Positions 38,998-47,173 of a DNA stretch of 64,000 nucleotides are shown here, piece by piece (position 1 is the stretch's first letter; the number at the start of each line of letters is the position of its first letter). A model generated the notes under the pieces. The model was not told the DNA's origin and ran no database searches. It saw only the letters and a program-made list of their open reading frames with translations. A program made the translations under genes and the position numbers. This DNA comes from Candidatus Zhuqueibacterota bacterium (GTDB lineage: Bacteria > Zhuqueibacterota > Zhuqueibacteria > Zhuqueibacterales > Geothermadaptataceae). Where the stretch lies: the NCBI GenBank assembly GCA_030950365.1, contig JAUZRQ010000020.1, positions 30,822 to 94,821 on the forward strand, in the 5' to 3' direction.

Positions 38998-39103
38998 CGC
39001 GTTCGTTCCTCATGAAATCGGCAATCCTGGGTTTGTGGCATTCTAAGCGAAAAAAACGTGCGATGCAAGCAAAAAAGCCAACAATCCGCGCGGAAATCAT
39101 TTC

Positions 39104-39160
39104 GCCGCAAAGCCGCAAAAGGCACAAAGAAAATAGAACACGGATGCCACCGATTTTTTA
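39104..39160 (+). repeat. CACAAAG plus CACGGATG short repeats
   Basis: CGCAAAGCCGCAAAAGGC, then GGCACAAAGAAAATAGAACA and CACGGATGCCACCG match the two interspersed families found repeatedly in the xdh region. Confidence 0.6.
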
Positions 39161-39169
39161 AATGAGGAA

Positions 39170-39214
39170 AATCGGCTGTAGTCCCCGACTCTTGTGGGCG
39201 GGTGGTTTTTGAAG
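39170..39214 (-). repeat. Composite-repeat fragment, copy D
   Basis: On the minus strand this reads GCCCACAAGAGTCGGGGACT followed by ACAGC, matching the GCCCAC...GGGG...TACAG block of the composite repeat. Confidence 0.5.
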
Positions 39215-39243
39215 GATTTCGTTATAAATAATCTCACCAATAA

Positions 39244-39277
39244 TCTCACCACAAAGTCACAAAGAGCACAAAGAAAT
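39244..39277 (+). repeat. CACAAAG-type short repeat
   Basis: CTCACCACAAAGTCACAAAG then AGCACAAAGAAATGG is nearly the consensus of this family in the window. Confidence 0.65.
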
Positions 39278-39298
39278 GGAGTGCGATGGTGCTGTGAA

Positions 39299-39335
39299 AA
39301 AGACACCAGGCACTTTTAAAGTGCCTGGTGTCTTT
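39299..39335. repeat. Perfect 18-bp-arm palindrome
   Basis: AAAGACACCAGGCACTTT (39299-39316) and its exact reverse complement AAAGTGCCTGGTGTCTTT (39318-39335) flank a single T. The arms end in As and Ts, so it would work as a terminator in either direction. No gene end lies close by on either side. Confidence 0.85.
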
Positions 39336-39513
39336 GAGGGCCGGCACTGGCGTTTAAACCTAGCCCCGGCCCCTCTTGGGAGGGGGGAGGAATCCTGCCA
39401 GCATGTGGAATCCGGGCGGGGCGGGCGCCACTCTGGCAGGGCTCCGCGTCTTGCCAGAGTTAAACCGCCCGCAATGTCGCGCAACAGAACTTTGCTTGCC
39501 GCTTTCATTCAAA

Positions 39514-39637
39514 ACGCCGTAGGCGTGAAATGTTTGTAGCCAATCGATTTCCATAAAATCTAAACGCCGTAGGCGTGACATGAAAATGGTCTTTAGCCAC
39601 CGCAAAAAATACATGCCACCGCTACGCGGTTTTGGGC
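39514..39637 (+). repeat. ACGCCGTAGGCGTGA repeats
   Basis: ACGCCGTAGGCGTGA occurs at 39514-39528 and 39564-39578, each followed by A/C ATG, and a related CCACCGCTACGCGGTTTTGG occurs at 39617-39636. Each unit is itself a small palindrome. Confidence 0.65.
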
Positions 39638-39748
39638 TTGCCAGGCCTCGCAGGCAAGGGGCATTCCGCTGCAGTTAGACAACACATACCTTAGAGGGGC
39701 CTCGTGGCATTGTTGGGCAGGTTCCCGGTGGTTTTCGTACAGAATGGC

Positions 39749-39778
39749 TTGTATCTCCCCCGAATTGTATTAGATTTG
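39749..39778 (+). promoter_or_regulatory. Candidate promoter (TTGT...TAGATTTG)
   Basis: TTGT (39749-39752) and TAGATTTG (39771-39778) are 18 bases apart, matching the TTG/TAnnTTTG arrangement. It lies about 120 bases upstream of the strictosidine-synthase-like gene. Confidence 0.4.
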
Positions 39779-39896
39779 GAAATCATCAAAATCCACGGCA
39801 GCGCCCGGGCGAACATGGTTGCGTCAGCATTCCGCAGCCTTCCGCATGCACTAAGCCGGGCAACGCCGCCTGAACCCGAAACGGAGGAGAGGGATC

Positions 39897-41000
39897 ATGT
39901 CCAAAAAGTGGTTGCTCTGGATTCCGTTGATCGTGCTGGTGGGGATTGTGCTTTATTTCCTCGCCTGGCCGGTGCCGGTCGATCCGGTCGCCTGGGAAGC
40001 GCCCCCCAATCCGGGATACACCGGTCCCTTTGCTCAGAACAACCGTCTGAAAGCCCTGGAAACCTTCCCAATCGGCGATAACCGGGGCCCGGAAGATATC
40101 GCCGTGGATGAGCAGGGCCGCATTTACGCCGCCACCCACGAAGGCCGTATTGTTCGGCTGGCCCCGGACGGTTCCAACCCGGAAAACTGGGTGGAAACCG
40201 GCGGCCGGCCGCTGGGCATCGATTTCGACGCGAACGGCAATCTGATCGTGGCCGATGCCTACCGCGGTCTACTATCCATCTCGCCGGATGGACAGATTAC
40301 CGTGCTGGCCACCGAAGCCGATGGCATCCCCATCCGCTATGCCGATGATGTGGACGTGGCCGCGGATGGCAAAATCTATTTTTCTGATGCCTCCACCAAA
40401 TTCGGCGCTAAAGAGTGGGGCGGCACGTATGAAGCCAGTCTGCTCGACCTCATGGAACACGGCGGACACGGCCGGCTGCTGGTGTATGATCCGGCCACAG
40501 GCGAAACGCACACCCTGCTGGACGGTCTTAATTTCGCCAATGGCGTGGCCGTGAGCCATGATCAGGCCTCGGTGCTGGTGAACGAAACCGGCACGTACCG
40601 GGTGCTGCGCTACTGGCTCACCGGCCCCAAAGCGGGCACCGCCGAACCGGTGATTGAAGCCCTGCCGGCATTCCCGGACAACATTTCCACCGGACTCGAC
40701 GGCCGCTACTGGGTGGCGCTGGTGTCGCCGCGGAATCCACTGCTCGACAACCTCTCGGGCAAGCCGTTCCTGCGTAAAGTCATCCAGCGCATGCCGGCGT
40801 TCCTGCGGCCGAAGGCCGTGCCCTACAGCCACGTCATCGCTATCGACGACAGCGGCAAGGTAGTGGCGGATTTGCAGGACCCAGAAGGCGCGTATCCCAT
40901 CAACACCAGTGTGACTGAAACCGAGGATTTTTTGTATATCGGCAGTTTGGTGGCGCCGGTGCTGGCCCGGCTGGACAAGGCCAAAGCGGGATTAAAATAG
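39897..41000 (+). CDS. Membrane-anchored strictosidine-synthase-like/SMP-30-type beta-propeller
   Basis: A 367-residue protein with an N-terminal membrane anchor (about residues 4-25, WLLWIPLIVLVGIVLYFLAW) and an extracytoplasmic six-bladed propeller like strictosidine synthase, APMAP and gluconolactonases. Support comes from GPEDIAVDEQGRIYAATHEG, RPLGIDFDANGNLIVADAYR, YADDVDVAADGKIYFSDAS and the late FPDNISTGLDGRYWVALVSP. Such enzymes are usually metal-dependent lactonases or esterases; substrate is unknown. CGGAGGAGAGG precedes the ATG. It stands alone and ends in TAG. Confidence 0.85.
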   Translation: MSKKWLLWIPLIVLVGIVLYFLAWPVPVDPVAWEAPPNPGYTGPFAQNNRLKALETFPIGDNRGPEDIAVDEQGRIYAATHEGRIVRLAPDGSNPENWVETGGRPLGIDFDANGNLIVADAYRGLLSISPDGQITVLATEADGIPIRYADDVDVAADGKIYFSDASTKFGAKEWGGTYEASLLDLMEHGGHGRLLVYDPATGETHTLLDGLNFANGVAVSHDQASVLVNETGTYRVLRYWLTGPKAGTAEPVIEALPAFPDNISTGLDGRYWVALVSPRNPLLDNLSGKPFLRKVIQRMPAFLRPKAVPYSHVIAIDDSGKVVADLQDPEGAYPINTSVTETEDFLYIGSLVAPVLARLDKAKAGLK

Positions 41001-41045
41001 CGCGGGTTTCGTGGTGAGCGCCGTTAGAGGGCGCCGTGGGACAAC

Positions 41046-42824
41046 TTAAAAATACCTCCAGTAAAGCAACATCACGGCAACGGTGCCCAGAAGGAGCTGC
41101 AGCGGCAGGCCGATTTTGAGAAAATCCTTAAATTTGTAGCCGCCCGGCCCATACACCATGAGATTGGTCTGGTAGCTGATGGGCGTGGCAAAGCTCAGGG
41201 CAGCGGCCAGCGCCACCGCCATGGCAAAGGGCCGCGGATCGGCCTGCATCGATGCCGCGGCGGTGATGCCCACCGGAAACAGAATGGCGGCCGTGGCATT
41301 GCTGGTGATTACCGTCGAATAGGCGCTGGTCAGAAAATACACGCCGGCCAGTGCGCCCAATACACCGTATTGCCTGACGGTCTGCACCACGGACTGCGCC
41401 AGAAAGCGGGCCAGTCCGCTGTTTTCCAGCGCCGCCGCAATGCCAAATGAAGCGGCAATCACCACCAGCACACGCAAGTCCAGCATCTGTCGCGCTTCGG
41501 TGGGGGTAATGGTGCGGGTGATGACCAGGAACACCGCGGCCAGTAACGCCGCCACGCTCAGCGGCAGTATGTTTGTCACCACCAGCGCCAGCATGCCGAT
41601 GAACGTCCCCAGCGCCAGCCGCCCCTGCCATGCCGGACGCGAGGGGATCTCCTCGGCGTGGGAAACCAGATAAAAATCTTTGGAGTGGTACCATTTATCG
41701 CGGAAGTCGCGGCCGGCGAGCAGCAGCAATGTATCGCCGGGCCGAAGAACGATATCCCCGATTTTCCGGTTGATGCGTTCGCCGTGGCGATGGATGGCAA
41801 TGATTACCGCGCCGTAGCGCTTGCGGAACTGGCTTTCACGCACGTTCTGTCCCACCAGCGGCGACACCGGCGAAATCACCGCCTCGTACGTGCCAATCTC
41901 CGCCGAATGATAGTTTTTCAAATCAAAACTGGAGTCTTTGATGAGCTGCAGCCCGGGGGTTTTCTGCAGTTCGAGAATTGTCTTTGGCAATCCGGTGAAA
42001 AACAGCCGGTCGCCCTCGCGGATTTTTTCTTTTGGTGATGCCGGTGCAATCACCTGCCCATCGCGTTCGATCTGAAACAGAAACAGGCCTTTTAAATGGC
42101 GCAGACCGGCATCTTCAATGGACTTGCCGATGTTTTCATACTCTGGCGTGACCTTGAGTTCGATGACGAACTCACGCGTGTTTTCGCCCAGCTCCACAAT
42201 GGGCTGCTTGCGGTTGGGAAGCAACCGCTGTCCCACGGTGGCAATAAACAAAATACCGATGAGCGCTACTGGCACGCCGATTAGCGAAATTTCGAACAGC
42301 GACATGCCGGTCATGCCGTGATCGAGCATCAGGCCATGCACAATAAGATTGGTGCTGGTGCCGATGAGCGTGCAGGCGCCGCCGAGAATGGCGGCATACG
42401 AGATGGGAATGAGGAATTTCGAAGGCGCAAAATGGTGCCGCTCGGTCCAGGAGCGCACCACGGGAATGAGCATGGCCACCAGCGGCGTGTTGTTCATGAA
42501 GGCGGAAATCGCCGACACCGGAAACAGGATGCGCACGAGCTTGCGCGTCAGGTGGCTGGAGTTGTTGCCGAAGATGCGGTTGCTGATCCGTGAGGTGATG
42601 CCAGTATAGTGCAGCGATCCGGCGACGATGAAGAGCAACGCAATGGTGAGCATACCCTCATTGGAAAAACCGGCCAGAGCCTCTTGCATGGTGATGACCC
42701 GGCCAAGCACCAGCAGCACCAGTGCCGAAAATAGCGTGACCTCGGTCTCGAGCCACTCAAAAATGAGGAACAAGGACATGAGGATCAGCAGGACGAGGGT
42801 GTACCAGAAATGAAAATCCATCAT
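41046..42824 (-). CDS. SLC13/DASS-type anion permease with two TrkA-C domains
   Basis: A 592-residue transporter. Two hydrophobic halves (about 1-200 and 395-592) flank two soluble RCK/TrkA-C domains (about 205-375; seen in LKVTPEYENIGKSIEDAGLR, DRLFFTGLPKTI and GDTLLLLAGRDF). ANGTSTNLI-like IGTSTNLIVHG and the late FATPISYQTNLMVYGPGGY are the paired substrate/sodium-binding signatures of the family. Likely substrates are sulfate, phosphate or dicarboxylates. ATG 42824 or the adjacent ATG 42821 are equally possible. Confidence 0.87.
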   Translation of the reverse strand: MMDFHFWYTLVLLILMSLFLIFEWLETEVTLFSALVLLVLGRVITMQEALAGFSNEGMLTIALLFIVAGSLHYTGITSRISNRIFGNNSSHLTRKLVRILFPVSAISAFMNNTPLVAMLIPVVRSWTERHHFAPSKFLIPISYAAILGGACTLIGTSTNLIVHGLMLDHGMTGMSLFEISLIGVPVALIGILFIATVGQRLLPNRKQPIVELGENTREFVIELKVTPEYENIGKSIEDAGLRHLKGLFLFQIERDGQVIAPASPKEKIREGDRLFFTGLPKTILELQKTPGLQLIKDSSFDLKNYHSAEIGTYEAVISPVSPLVGQNVRESQFRKRYGAVIIAIHRHGERINRKIGDIVLRPGDTLLLLAGRDFRDKWYHSKDFYLVSHAEEIPSRPAWQGRLALGTFIGMLALVVTNILPLSVAALLAAVFLVITRTITPTEARQMLDLRVLVVIAASFGIAAALENSGLARFLAQSVVQTVRQYGVLGALAGVYFLTSAYSTVITSNATAAILFPVGITAAASMQADPRPFAMAVALAAALSFATPISYQTNLMVYGPGGYKFKDFLKIGLPLQLLLGTVAVMLLYWRYF

Positions 42825-42851
42825 CACCGTGCGTTGGCTCCTGTGGCACAA

Positions 42852-43266
42852 TCGCTCCTGAACATGCGTTAATCCGTTAATGGAATACTAACGAACCATG
42901 GCAAATGCTTAAAACGATGAAGCACTTATTCGTTGAACTCAACTGCAGAAAACCAAACATTAGCATTTCGCGACTGTGAATCCACTATCGATTGAGGAAT
43001 AGGTTCTGCCACATCGCTATGGCCGTAAACAAGATAATTGGTTGCATCTCCTGGCGTGCGTTCGCAATAGCGCAGAAATATTTATGATTTCGGTGAGGCT
43101 GAATGGTTACCTGAAACCGTCTGTAATTTTTTCAAAAATAGATGATAAAGCCAGTTTTTTTCTTGAAACGATTGTGACGGGAAAGTTACAATCTGGCAGG
43201 GAAAATCAGGCCGCGGGGAAATGAAAGGCCGGGCCGCATGCGACCCGGCCGTCATAACTTCATGGC
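42852..43266 (+). other. Gene-free gap with terminator
   Basis: No supportable gene. A 60-codon open stretch at 43042-43224 on the plus strand has no ribosome-binding site and no family resemblance. The right end holds the terminator of the adjacent membrane-protein gene. Confidence 0.4.
43227..43250 (-). terminator. Terminator after small membrane-protein gene
   Basis: GGCCGGG and CCCGGCC form a GC-rich stem around CGCATGCG; on the minus strand TTTCATTT follows. The T-run is weak. Confidence 0.55.
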
Positions 43267-43746
43267 TCAGGCTGCTTCGCCGGCCGGGCTGCGCCGTTTG
43301 ATCAGAATAGCGATGCTACCGATGAGCATGCCTACCAGCGCCGCCGCAACGGTCCAGAACAGCGCGTTGCGAGCCGGGATGATGAGGTAACCCTGCAGCG
43401 GCGTGACGCCCTCGCCGACGTTGCCGCCGCGCTCAAGCGTAAAGCGTGGCGCTGACCATTGAAATGCATAGGCCAGCATGTACGTCACCGCCACCATGAT
43501 GCGAGTATAAACGCCGAATAGCAGCACGTGGACGAAAAGCGACTTGAACGGTGACGGATCGCCGTGTTTGACGATTTGCAGACCGAAAACCACTGGCAGA
43601 ATCAGATACAGCCAGGCCACGCCGAAAAGGTTGTTGATGCTTTCCGGGGCGCCGAGTTGCTCGAGAATGATGCGAATCACAATGATGACCAGCGCCAGAA
43701 TAAGCGGCCATTTCAGCCGCTGATGCGCAATGGGTGTGAGTGCCAT
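43267..43746 (-). CDS. Four-helix membrane protein, unknown function
   Basis: A 159-residue integral membrane protein with four hydrophobic segments (from LILALVIIVIRIILEQLG; GVAWLYLILPVVFGLQIV; VHVLLFGVYTRIMVAVTYML; and LFWTVAAALVGMLIGSIAIL). No motif identifies it. ATG 43746 is preferred because GGGAGGA lies just upstream; an upstream ATG at 44010 would add 88 residues of poor coding character. It has its own terminator. Confidence 0.65.
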   Translation of the reverse strand: MALTPIAHQRLKWPLILALVIIVIRIILEQLGAPESINNLFGVAWLYLILPVVFGLQIVKHGDPSPFKSLFVHVLLFGVYTRIMVAVTYMLAYAFQWSAPRFTLERGGNVGEGVTPLQGYLIIPARNALFWTVAAALVGMLIGSIAILIKRRSPAGEAA

Positions 43747-44427
43747 GCGTGTTCCTCCCTCGGGTTTGGGATGGTATTGCAAATTGATTGATATCACAAA
43801 TTGAGGTGAATCCACCACGGATGTCGGGCAGGATGGCATTGCCACACTGTGAAAACTTTGTCCTTCTGGTTTGCTGATTTTGCAGACCACCGAAACGCTG
43901 CAAGTGCCCATTGATGAATTGTATTGACCCCGGACGCACGCCGCAAGATAAGTTAGTGGGTTAACAATCCCGAGCAAGCCATTTCCGACCGGTGCATTTT
44001 GCGCTTTCAATTTTGAAAAAATTTTGTAAGTTTAGAGGGAACGGCTCAGGCCTTTTAAACAGCGCCCTGACATTCGGGTAGCGCCGATGACCTATACTAA
44101 AAATTTGTAACTATTCAGTTTTTCCGGTTTAATGAAATCTTGCCCGTCATCGCGAGCAGCCGCCGGAAGGCGGGTGCGCGGCAATCTCTTTGTAAATATA
44201 ACAATGAGATCGCGTCGTCTCCGCCAGCTGGCGGATCCTCGCGATGACGGGTAGGAGACTGAACAGTTACAAAAATTTTGTGACTGTTCCTGACGGCGTG
44301 ACTTCATTGGTAGTTCAGAGGTTGACGTTTGGCCGGCCTTGGAATTCTGTATGATCAATAATTGCATGGGCGGAATCGATGCAATTGTGTTTGCCATTCG
44401 GTAACAGGCAGCTTTGAGGGAAGGGAT
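43747..44427 (+). other. Intergenic region upstream of thyA with MITE-like element
   Basis: No supportable gene. The main feature is the inverted-repeat element at 44100-44280. TAAGTTTA at 44027-44034 could be part of a promoter, but it is about 400 bases from thyA. Confidence 0.45.
44100..44280. mobile_element. MITE-like inverted-repeat element
   Basis: The ends are near-perfect terminal inverted repeats: TTGTAACTATTCAGT on the left (from about 44104) against the complement of ACTGAACAGTTACAA (44258-44272) on the right, one mismatch in 15. Inside, CCCGTCATCGCGAG (44143-44156) and CTCGCGATGACGGG (44238-44251) form exact 14-base arms. There is no coding capacity. A third, partial copy of the end sequence (TTTTGTGACTGTTC) abuts the right end. 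Confidence 0.7.
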
Positions 44428-45222
44428 ATGAAGCAGTACCTTGATTTGCTCCGCTACGTGAAAGAGCACGGCGTACGCAAAAGCGACCGCACCGGCGTGG
44501 GCACGCTTTCCATTTTTGGCTACCAGATGCGGTTTAATCTGCAGGAAGGCTTTCCGGCGCTGACCACCAAGAAACTGCACTTCAAATCGATCATCCACGA
44601 GCTGCTGTGGTTTTTGCGCGGAGACACTAATGTGCGCTATCTGCACGAGCACGGTGTGACCATCTGGGATGAGTGGGCGGATGAGAATGGCGAACTTGGC
44701 CCGATTTACGGCTACCAGTGGCGGTCCTGGCCCGCGCCCGATGGCCGCCACATCGATCAAATCTCGTGGGTGATTGAGGAAATCAAGCGCAATCCGGATT
44801 CACGGCGGCTGGTGGTGAGCGCCTGGAACGTGTCCGATCTGGATAAAATGGCGCTGTGGCCGTGCCACACGCTATTCCAGTTTTACGTGGCCGACGGCAA
44901 GCTGTCGTGCCAGCTTTACCAGCGCAGCGCGGATATTTTCCTGGGCCTGCCGTTCAACATCGTGTCGTATTCGCTGCTCACACTGATGGTGGCGCAGGTG
45001 ACCGGCCTCGAGCCCGGCGAATTTGTGCATACCCTCGGCGATGCGCATTTGTATCTGAACCATCTCGAGCAGGCCGATTTACAGCTCTCGCGCAAGCCGT
45101 ACCCGCTGCCGCAGATGCAACTCAATCCCGAGGTTAAATCGATTTTCGATTTCAAATACGACGATTTCGAGCTGGTCAATTATCAGTGCCATCCGCGGAT
45201 TCCGGCGCCGATTGCGGTGTAA
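44428..45222 (+). CDS. thyA: Thymidylate synthase ThyA
   Basis: This enzyme methylates dUMP to dTMP with methylene-tetrahydrofolate, which becomes dihydrofolate. The 264-residue protein equals the E. coli length. Seen are [19 protein letters not shown], the nucleophile cysteine in [13 protein letters not shown], the [14 protein letters not shown] phosphate site, and [15 protein letters not shown] 44428 has GAGGGAAGGG upstream; ATG 44362 would add 22 residues. The dihydrofolate reductase gene follows, a standard functional pair. Confidence 0.98.
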   Translation: MKQYLDLLRYVKEHGVRKSDRTGVGTLSIFGYQMRFNLQEGFPALTTKKLHFKSIIHELLWFLRGDTNVRYLHEHGVTIWDEWADENGELGPIYGYQWRSWPAPDGRHIDQISWVIEEIKRNPDSRRLVVSAWNVSDLDKMALWPCHTLFQFYVADGKLSCQLYQRSADIFLGLPFNIVSYSLLTLMVAQVTGLEPGEFVHTLGDAHLYLNHLEQADLQLSRKPYPLPQMQLNPEVKSIFDFKYDDFELVNYQCHPRIPAPIAV

Positions 45223-45271
45223 TGGCGCTTGCAGAATTCGCACGAATCAACTGACGGCTTCGCTTCTATCG

Positions 45272-45304
45272 ATTCCGGTCGCAACGCTGCGGGCCGGAAT
45301 TTTT
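45272..45304 (+). terminator. Terminator-like hairpin between thyA and folA
   Basis: ATTCCGG (45272-45278) pairs with CCGGAAT (45294-45300) and TTTT follows. It lies 50 bases after thyA and just before folA, so it may only partly reduce read-through. Confidence 0.45.
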
Positions 45305-45332
45305 ATGGATCACCGGAAAATGCTGACAAACA

Positions 45333-45839
45333 ATGCCAGACCCAAAGCCCATTCTCTCTATCATCGTGGCCATTGCCCGGAACCGGGTGATCGGCCGCGG
45401 CAACCGGTTGCCATGGCACCTGCCGGCCGATTTGCGCCATTTCAAACAAACCACCATGGGGCATCCCATCATCATGGGGCGGAAGACGTATGAATCCATT
45501 GGCCGGCCGTTGCCCGGCAGGCAGAACATCGTCATCACGCGCAATCGCGATTATTACGCCGAGGGCTGTCTGGTGGTGCATTCACTGCAGGAGGCGCTGG
45601 CTGCGGTGCCCGACGCCGAGGAGGTGTTTATCATCGGCGGGGCCAGCCTGTATCGCGAGGCGTTGCCCCTGGCCGATCGCATTTACTTGACGCTGGTGGA
45701 TGCTGAAGTTGAGGGAGATACCGTTTTCCCGGAACTGGATGCCAGCGAGTGGCGTGAAGTGCAGCGGGAGACCTTCGCACCGGACGAAAAAAATCCGTAT
45801 GGCTATGCCTTTGTGGAATTGGTGCGGAAGCGGGATTAA
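45333..45839 (+). CDS. folA: Dihydrofolate reductase
   Basis: It reduces dihydrofolate to tetrahydrofolate with NADPH, restoring the cofactor used by ThyA. The 168-residue protein has LSIIVAIARNRVIGRGNRLPWHLPADLRHFK (tetrahydrofolate and NADPH loop), MGRKTYESIGRPLPGRQNIV and EVFIIGGASLYREALPLADR. It is downstream of thyA. The start has no strong ribosome-binding site. Confidence 0.96.
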   Translation: MPDPKPILSIIVAIARNRVIGRGNRLPWHLPADLRHFKQTTMGHPIIMGRKTYESIGRPLPGRQNIVITRNRDYYAEGCLVVHSLQEALAAVPDAEEVFIIGGASLYREALPLADRIYLTLVDAEVEGDTVFPELDASEWREVQRETFAPDEKNPYGYAFVELVRKRD

Positions 45840-46140
45840 GCCGGCCATAAGGAAAGCCAACAACAAAAACGGAAAGCCCACCAATTTGAAATGATTTGGG
45901 TTCTATTACCGGAAGAGCTATACCAAATTGAAGAGCAAGTTTGATATTGCCCTCAATCACCTTTTTCAGGTTTTCCCTGGCTTCTTCAAATGAGTCCCCC
46001 TGTGCAAAACAAATGGGAGCATCGGGGACTTTAGCCTCAATCACTCCGTTTTTGTTCCTTTCATATTCTGCTCTACGGAGGGCGGTTTTTGCATACATAG
46101 AGCGCTCAACGGGTTGCTCCAGGAATTTTTTCATTGCCAT
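45631..46140 (-). CDS. HicB-like protein running antisense into folA
   Basis: Residues about 12-75 of this 169-codon frame look like the HicB/UPF0150 fold: GVIEAKVPDAPICFAQGDSFEEARENLKKVIEGNIKL. That family ends soon after, but here no stop follows PVIEPKSFQIGG and the frame continues about 70 residues antisense to the 3' part of folA. The tail is rich in Arg, Pro and His, as expected of an antisense shadow. GAGAGGC precedes the ATG. The likely story is loss of the original stop. No HicA partner is adjacent. Confidence 0.5.
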   Translation of the reverse strand: MAMKKFLEQPVERSMYAKTALRRAEYERNKNGVIEAKVPDAPICFAQGDSFEEARENLKKVIEGNIKLALQFGIALPVIEPKSFQIGGLSVFVVGFPYGRLNPASAPIPQRHSHTDFFRPVRRSPAALHATRWHPVPGKRYLPQLQHPPASSKCDRPGATPRDTGWPRR

Positions 46141-46165
46141 GTTGCCTCTCTGGTTGAGCGTTTAA

Positions 46166-47041
46166 CTACCCCCAAAACCGCATCCGTGCCTGACGGAGGA
46201 AGTAGCCCAGACTGCGCAAATTGAATTTGTACCACACGAATAGCCGGTTGGGCAGCAGGGGACCGAGCGACGGATAATGTGTCCTGTCCGCATCCGGGCA
46301 GGTGGCCAGGAATGGCGTCAGATCGATATGAGCCTGACGGGCGCAAATGAAAATGGCTGAGGGATAAATGGCCAGCCGGGGCATGGCCAGTTGCAAAAAG
46401 CCTACCGTAAACCCCACATCGCGCAACTTTTGCAGCAAATCGCGCCCGTATTCGCGGTAATCCAGGGTCACGCCGCCTCCGCCGGCATACCGCGGCTCTA
46501 CCAGCGGGATATCTTTTTCGCCTTCGACTTTGACACGATCTAAAGTGGTTTCGCGCGCGTGGTCGTAAGGCACGGTGAGCAAAAACGTACCACCTGGTTT
46601 CAGAATGCGAAATATTTCCTGAAAGCCTTTAACGTCCTCACGCACGTGCTCAAAAATATCGGAGGCGATGACGTAATCAAACGACGCGTTTTCGAATGCC
46701 AGTTGCTGCACATCGGCAAACTCCCGTGGGTCGGCGCCGGCGGCAATTTTTTCGGCGTCATATTCGGGCATCACATAATCGAACTTGTCTTTCAGAAACG
46801 CCACCTGCGGCCCACGCGGGCAGGGTTCCAGGATGCGAATGGAACGGTCACCGGGCCAGGTGTGCACGGGGCGGTCACCATAGCCCAATAGCATCCCAAG
46901 CACCAGCATCACCAGCCGATTGCGACTCGAAGCGGAGCAATTGGTGCATTGATACCCTTCTTTGAGGCCTTCCGGCCGAATAAACGGTCCCTGATGGCCG
47001 CAGATGTTGCAACGAGCGTCCGGTTGGGGTTTCAAATCCAT
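46166..47041 (-). CDS. Class I SAM-dependent methyltransferase with N-terminal zinc ribbon
   Basis: A 291-residue protein. An N-terminal four-cysteine knuckle (CNICGHQG and CTNCSASSRNR) is followed by a methyltransferase Rossmann fold: RILEPCPRGPQVAFL in place of the usual glycine-rich motif I, then DVQQLAFENASFDYVIASDIFEHV and EIFRILKPGGTFLLTVPY. Such fusions often modify sugars or lipids, but the substrate is unknown. ATG 47041 is chosen for its AAGGA upstream and the domain boundary; ATG 47131 would add 30 residues. Confidence 0.8.
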   Translation of the reverse strand: MDLKPQPDARCNICGHQGPFIRPEGLKEGYQCTNCSASSRNRLVMLVLGMLLGYGDRPVHTWPGDRSIRILEPCPRGPQVAFLKDKFDYVMPEYDAEKIAAGADPREFADVQQLAFENASFDYVIASDIFEHVREDVKGFQEIFRILKPGGTFLLTVPYDHARETTLDRVKVEGEKDIPLVEPRYAGGGGVTLDYREYGRDLLQKLRDVGFTVGFLQLAMPRLAIYPSAIFICARQAHIDLTPFLATCPDADRTHYPSLGPLLPNRLFVWYKFNLRSLGYFLRQARMRFWG

Positions 47042-47173
47042 GGGAACAGTCCTTCGTTTGGGGTTGGCCGTGCGTTTGCACGGGTTCTGATCATTCCTGA
47101 TGATGCTATATTGAAACACCAGTGGATTCAAAAATGCCCAACCATGGTAGACATGGCCGGGGATCGGTCAAAA

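Larger units (their letters stand above)
38998..39896 (+). other. 900-base intergenic region dense in repeats and palindromes
   Basis: No supportable gene lies here. In order it holds CACAAAG/CACGGATG short repeats (39104-39160), a fragment of the composite repeat (39170-39214), a CACAAAG copy (39244-39277), a perfect palindrome (39299-39335), a hairpin with arms ACTCTGGCA (39430-39438) and TGCCAGAGT (39452-39460), two ACGCCGTAGGCGTGA repeats (39514, 39564), and a candidate promoter (39749-39778). Confidence 0.55.

Noticed and set aside
39704..40081. Plus-strand open frame of 125 codons before the strictosidine-synthase-like gene.
   Set aside because: It overlaps the promoter candidate and the first 180 bases of that gene in another frame, without a start signal.
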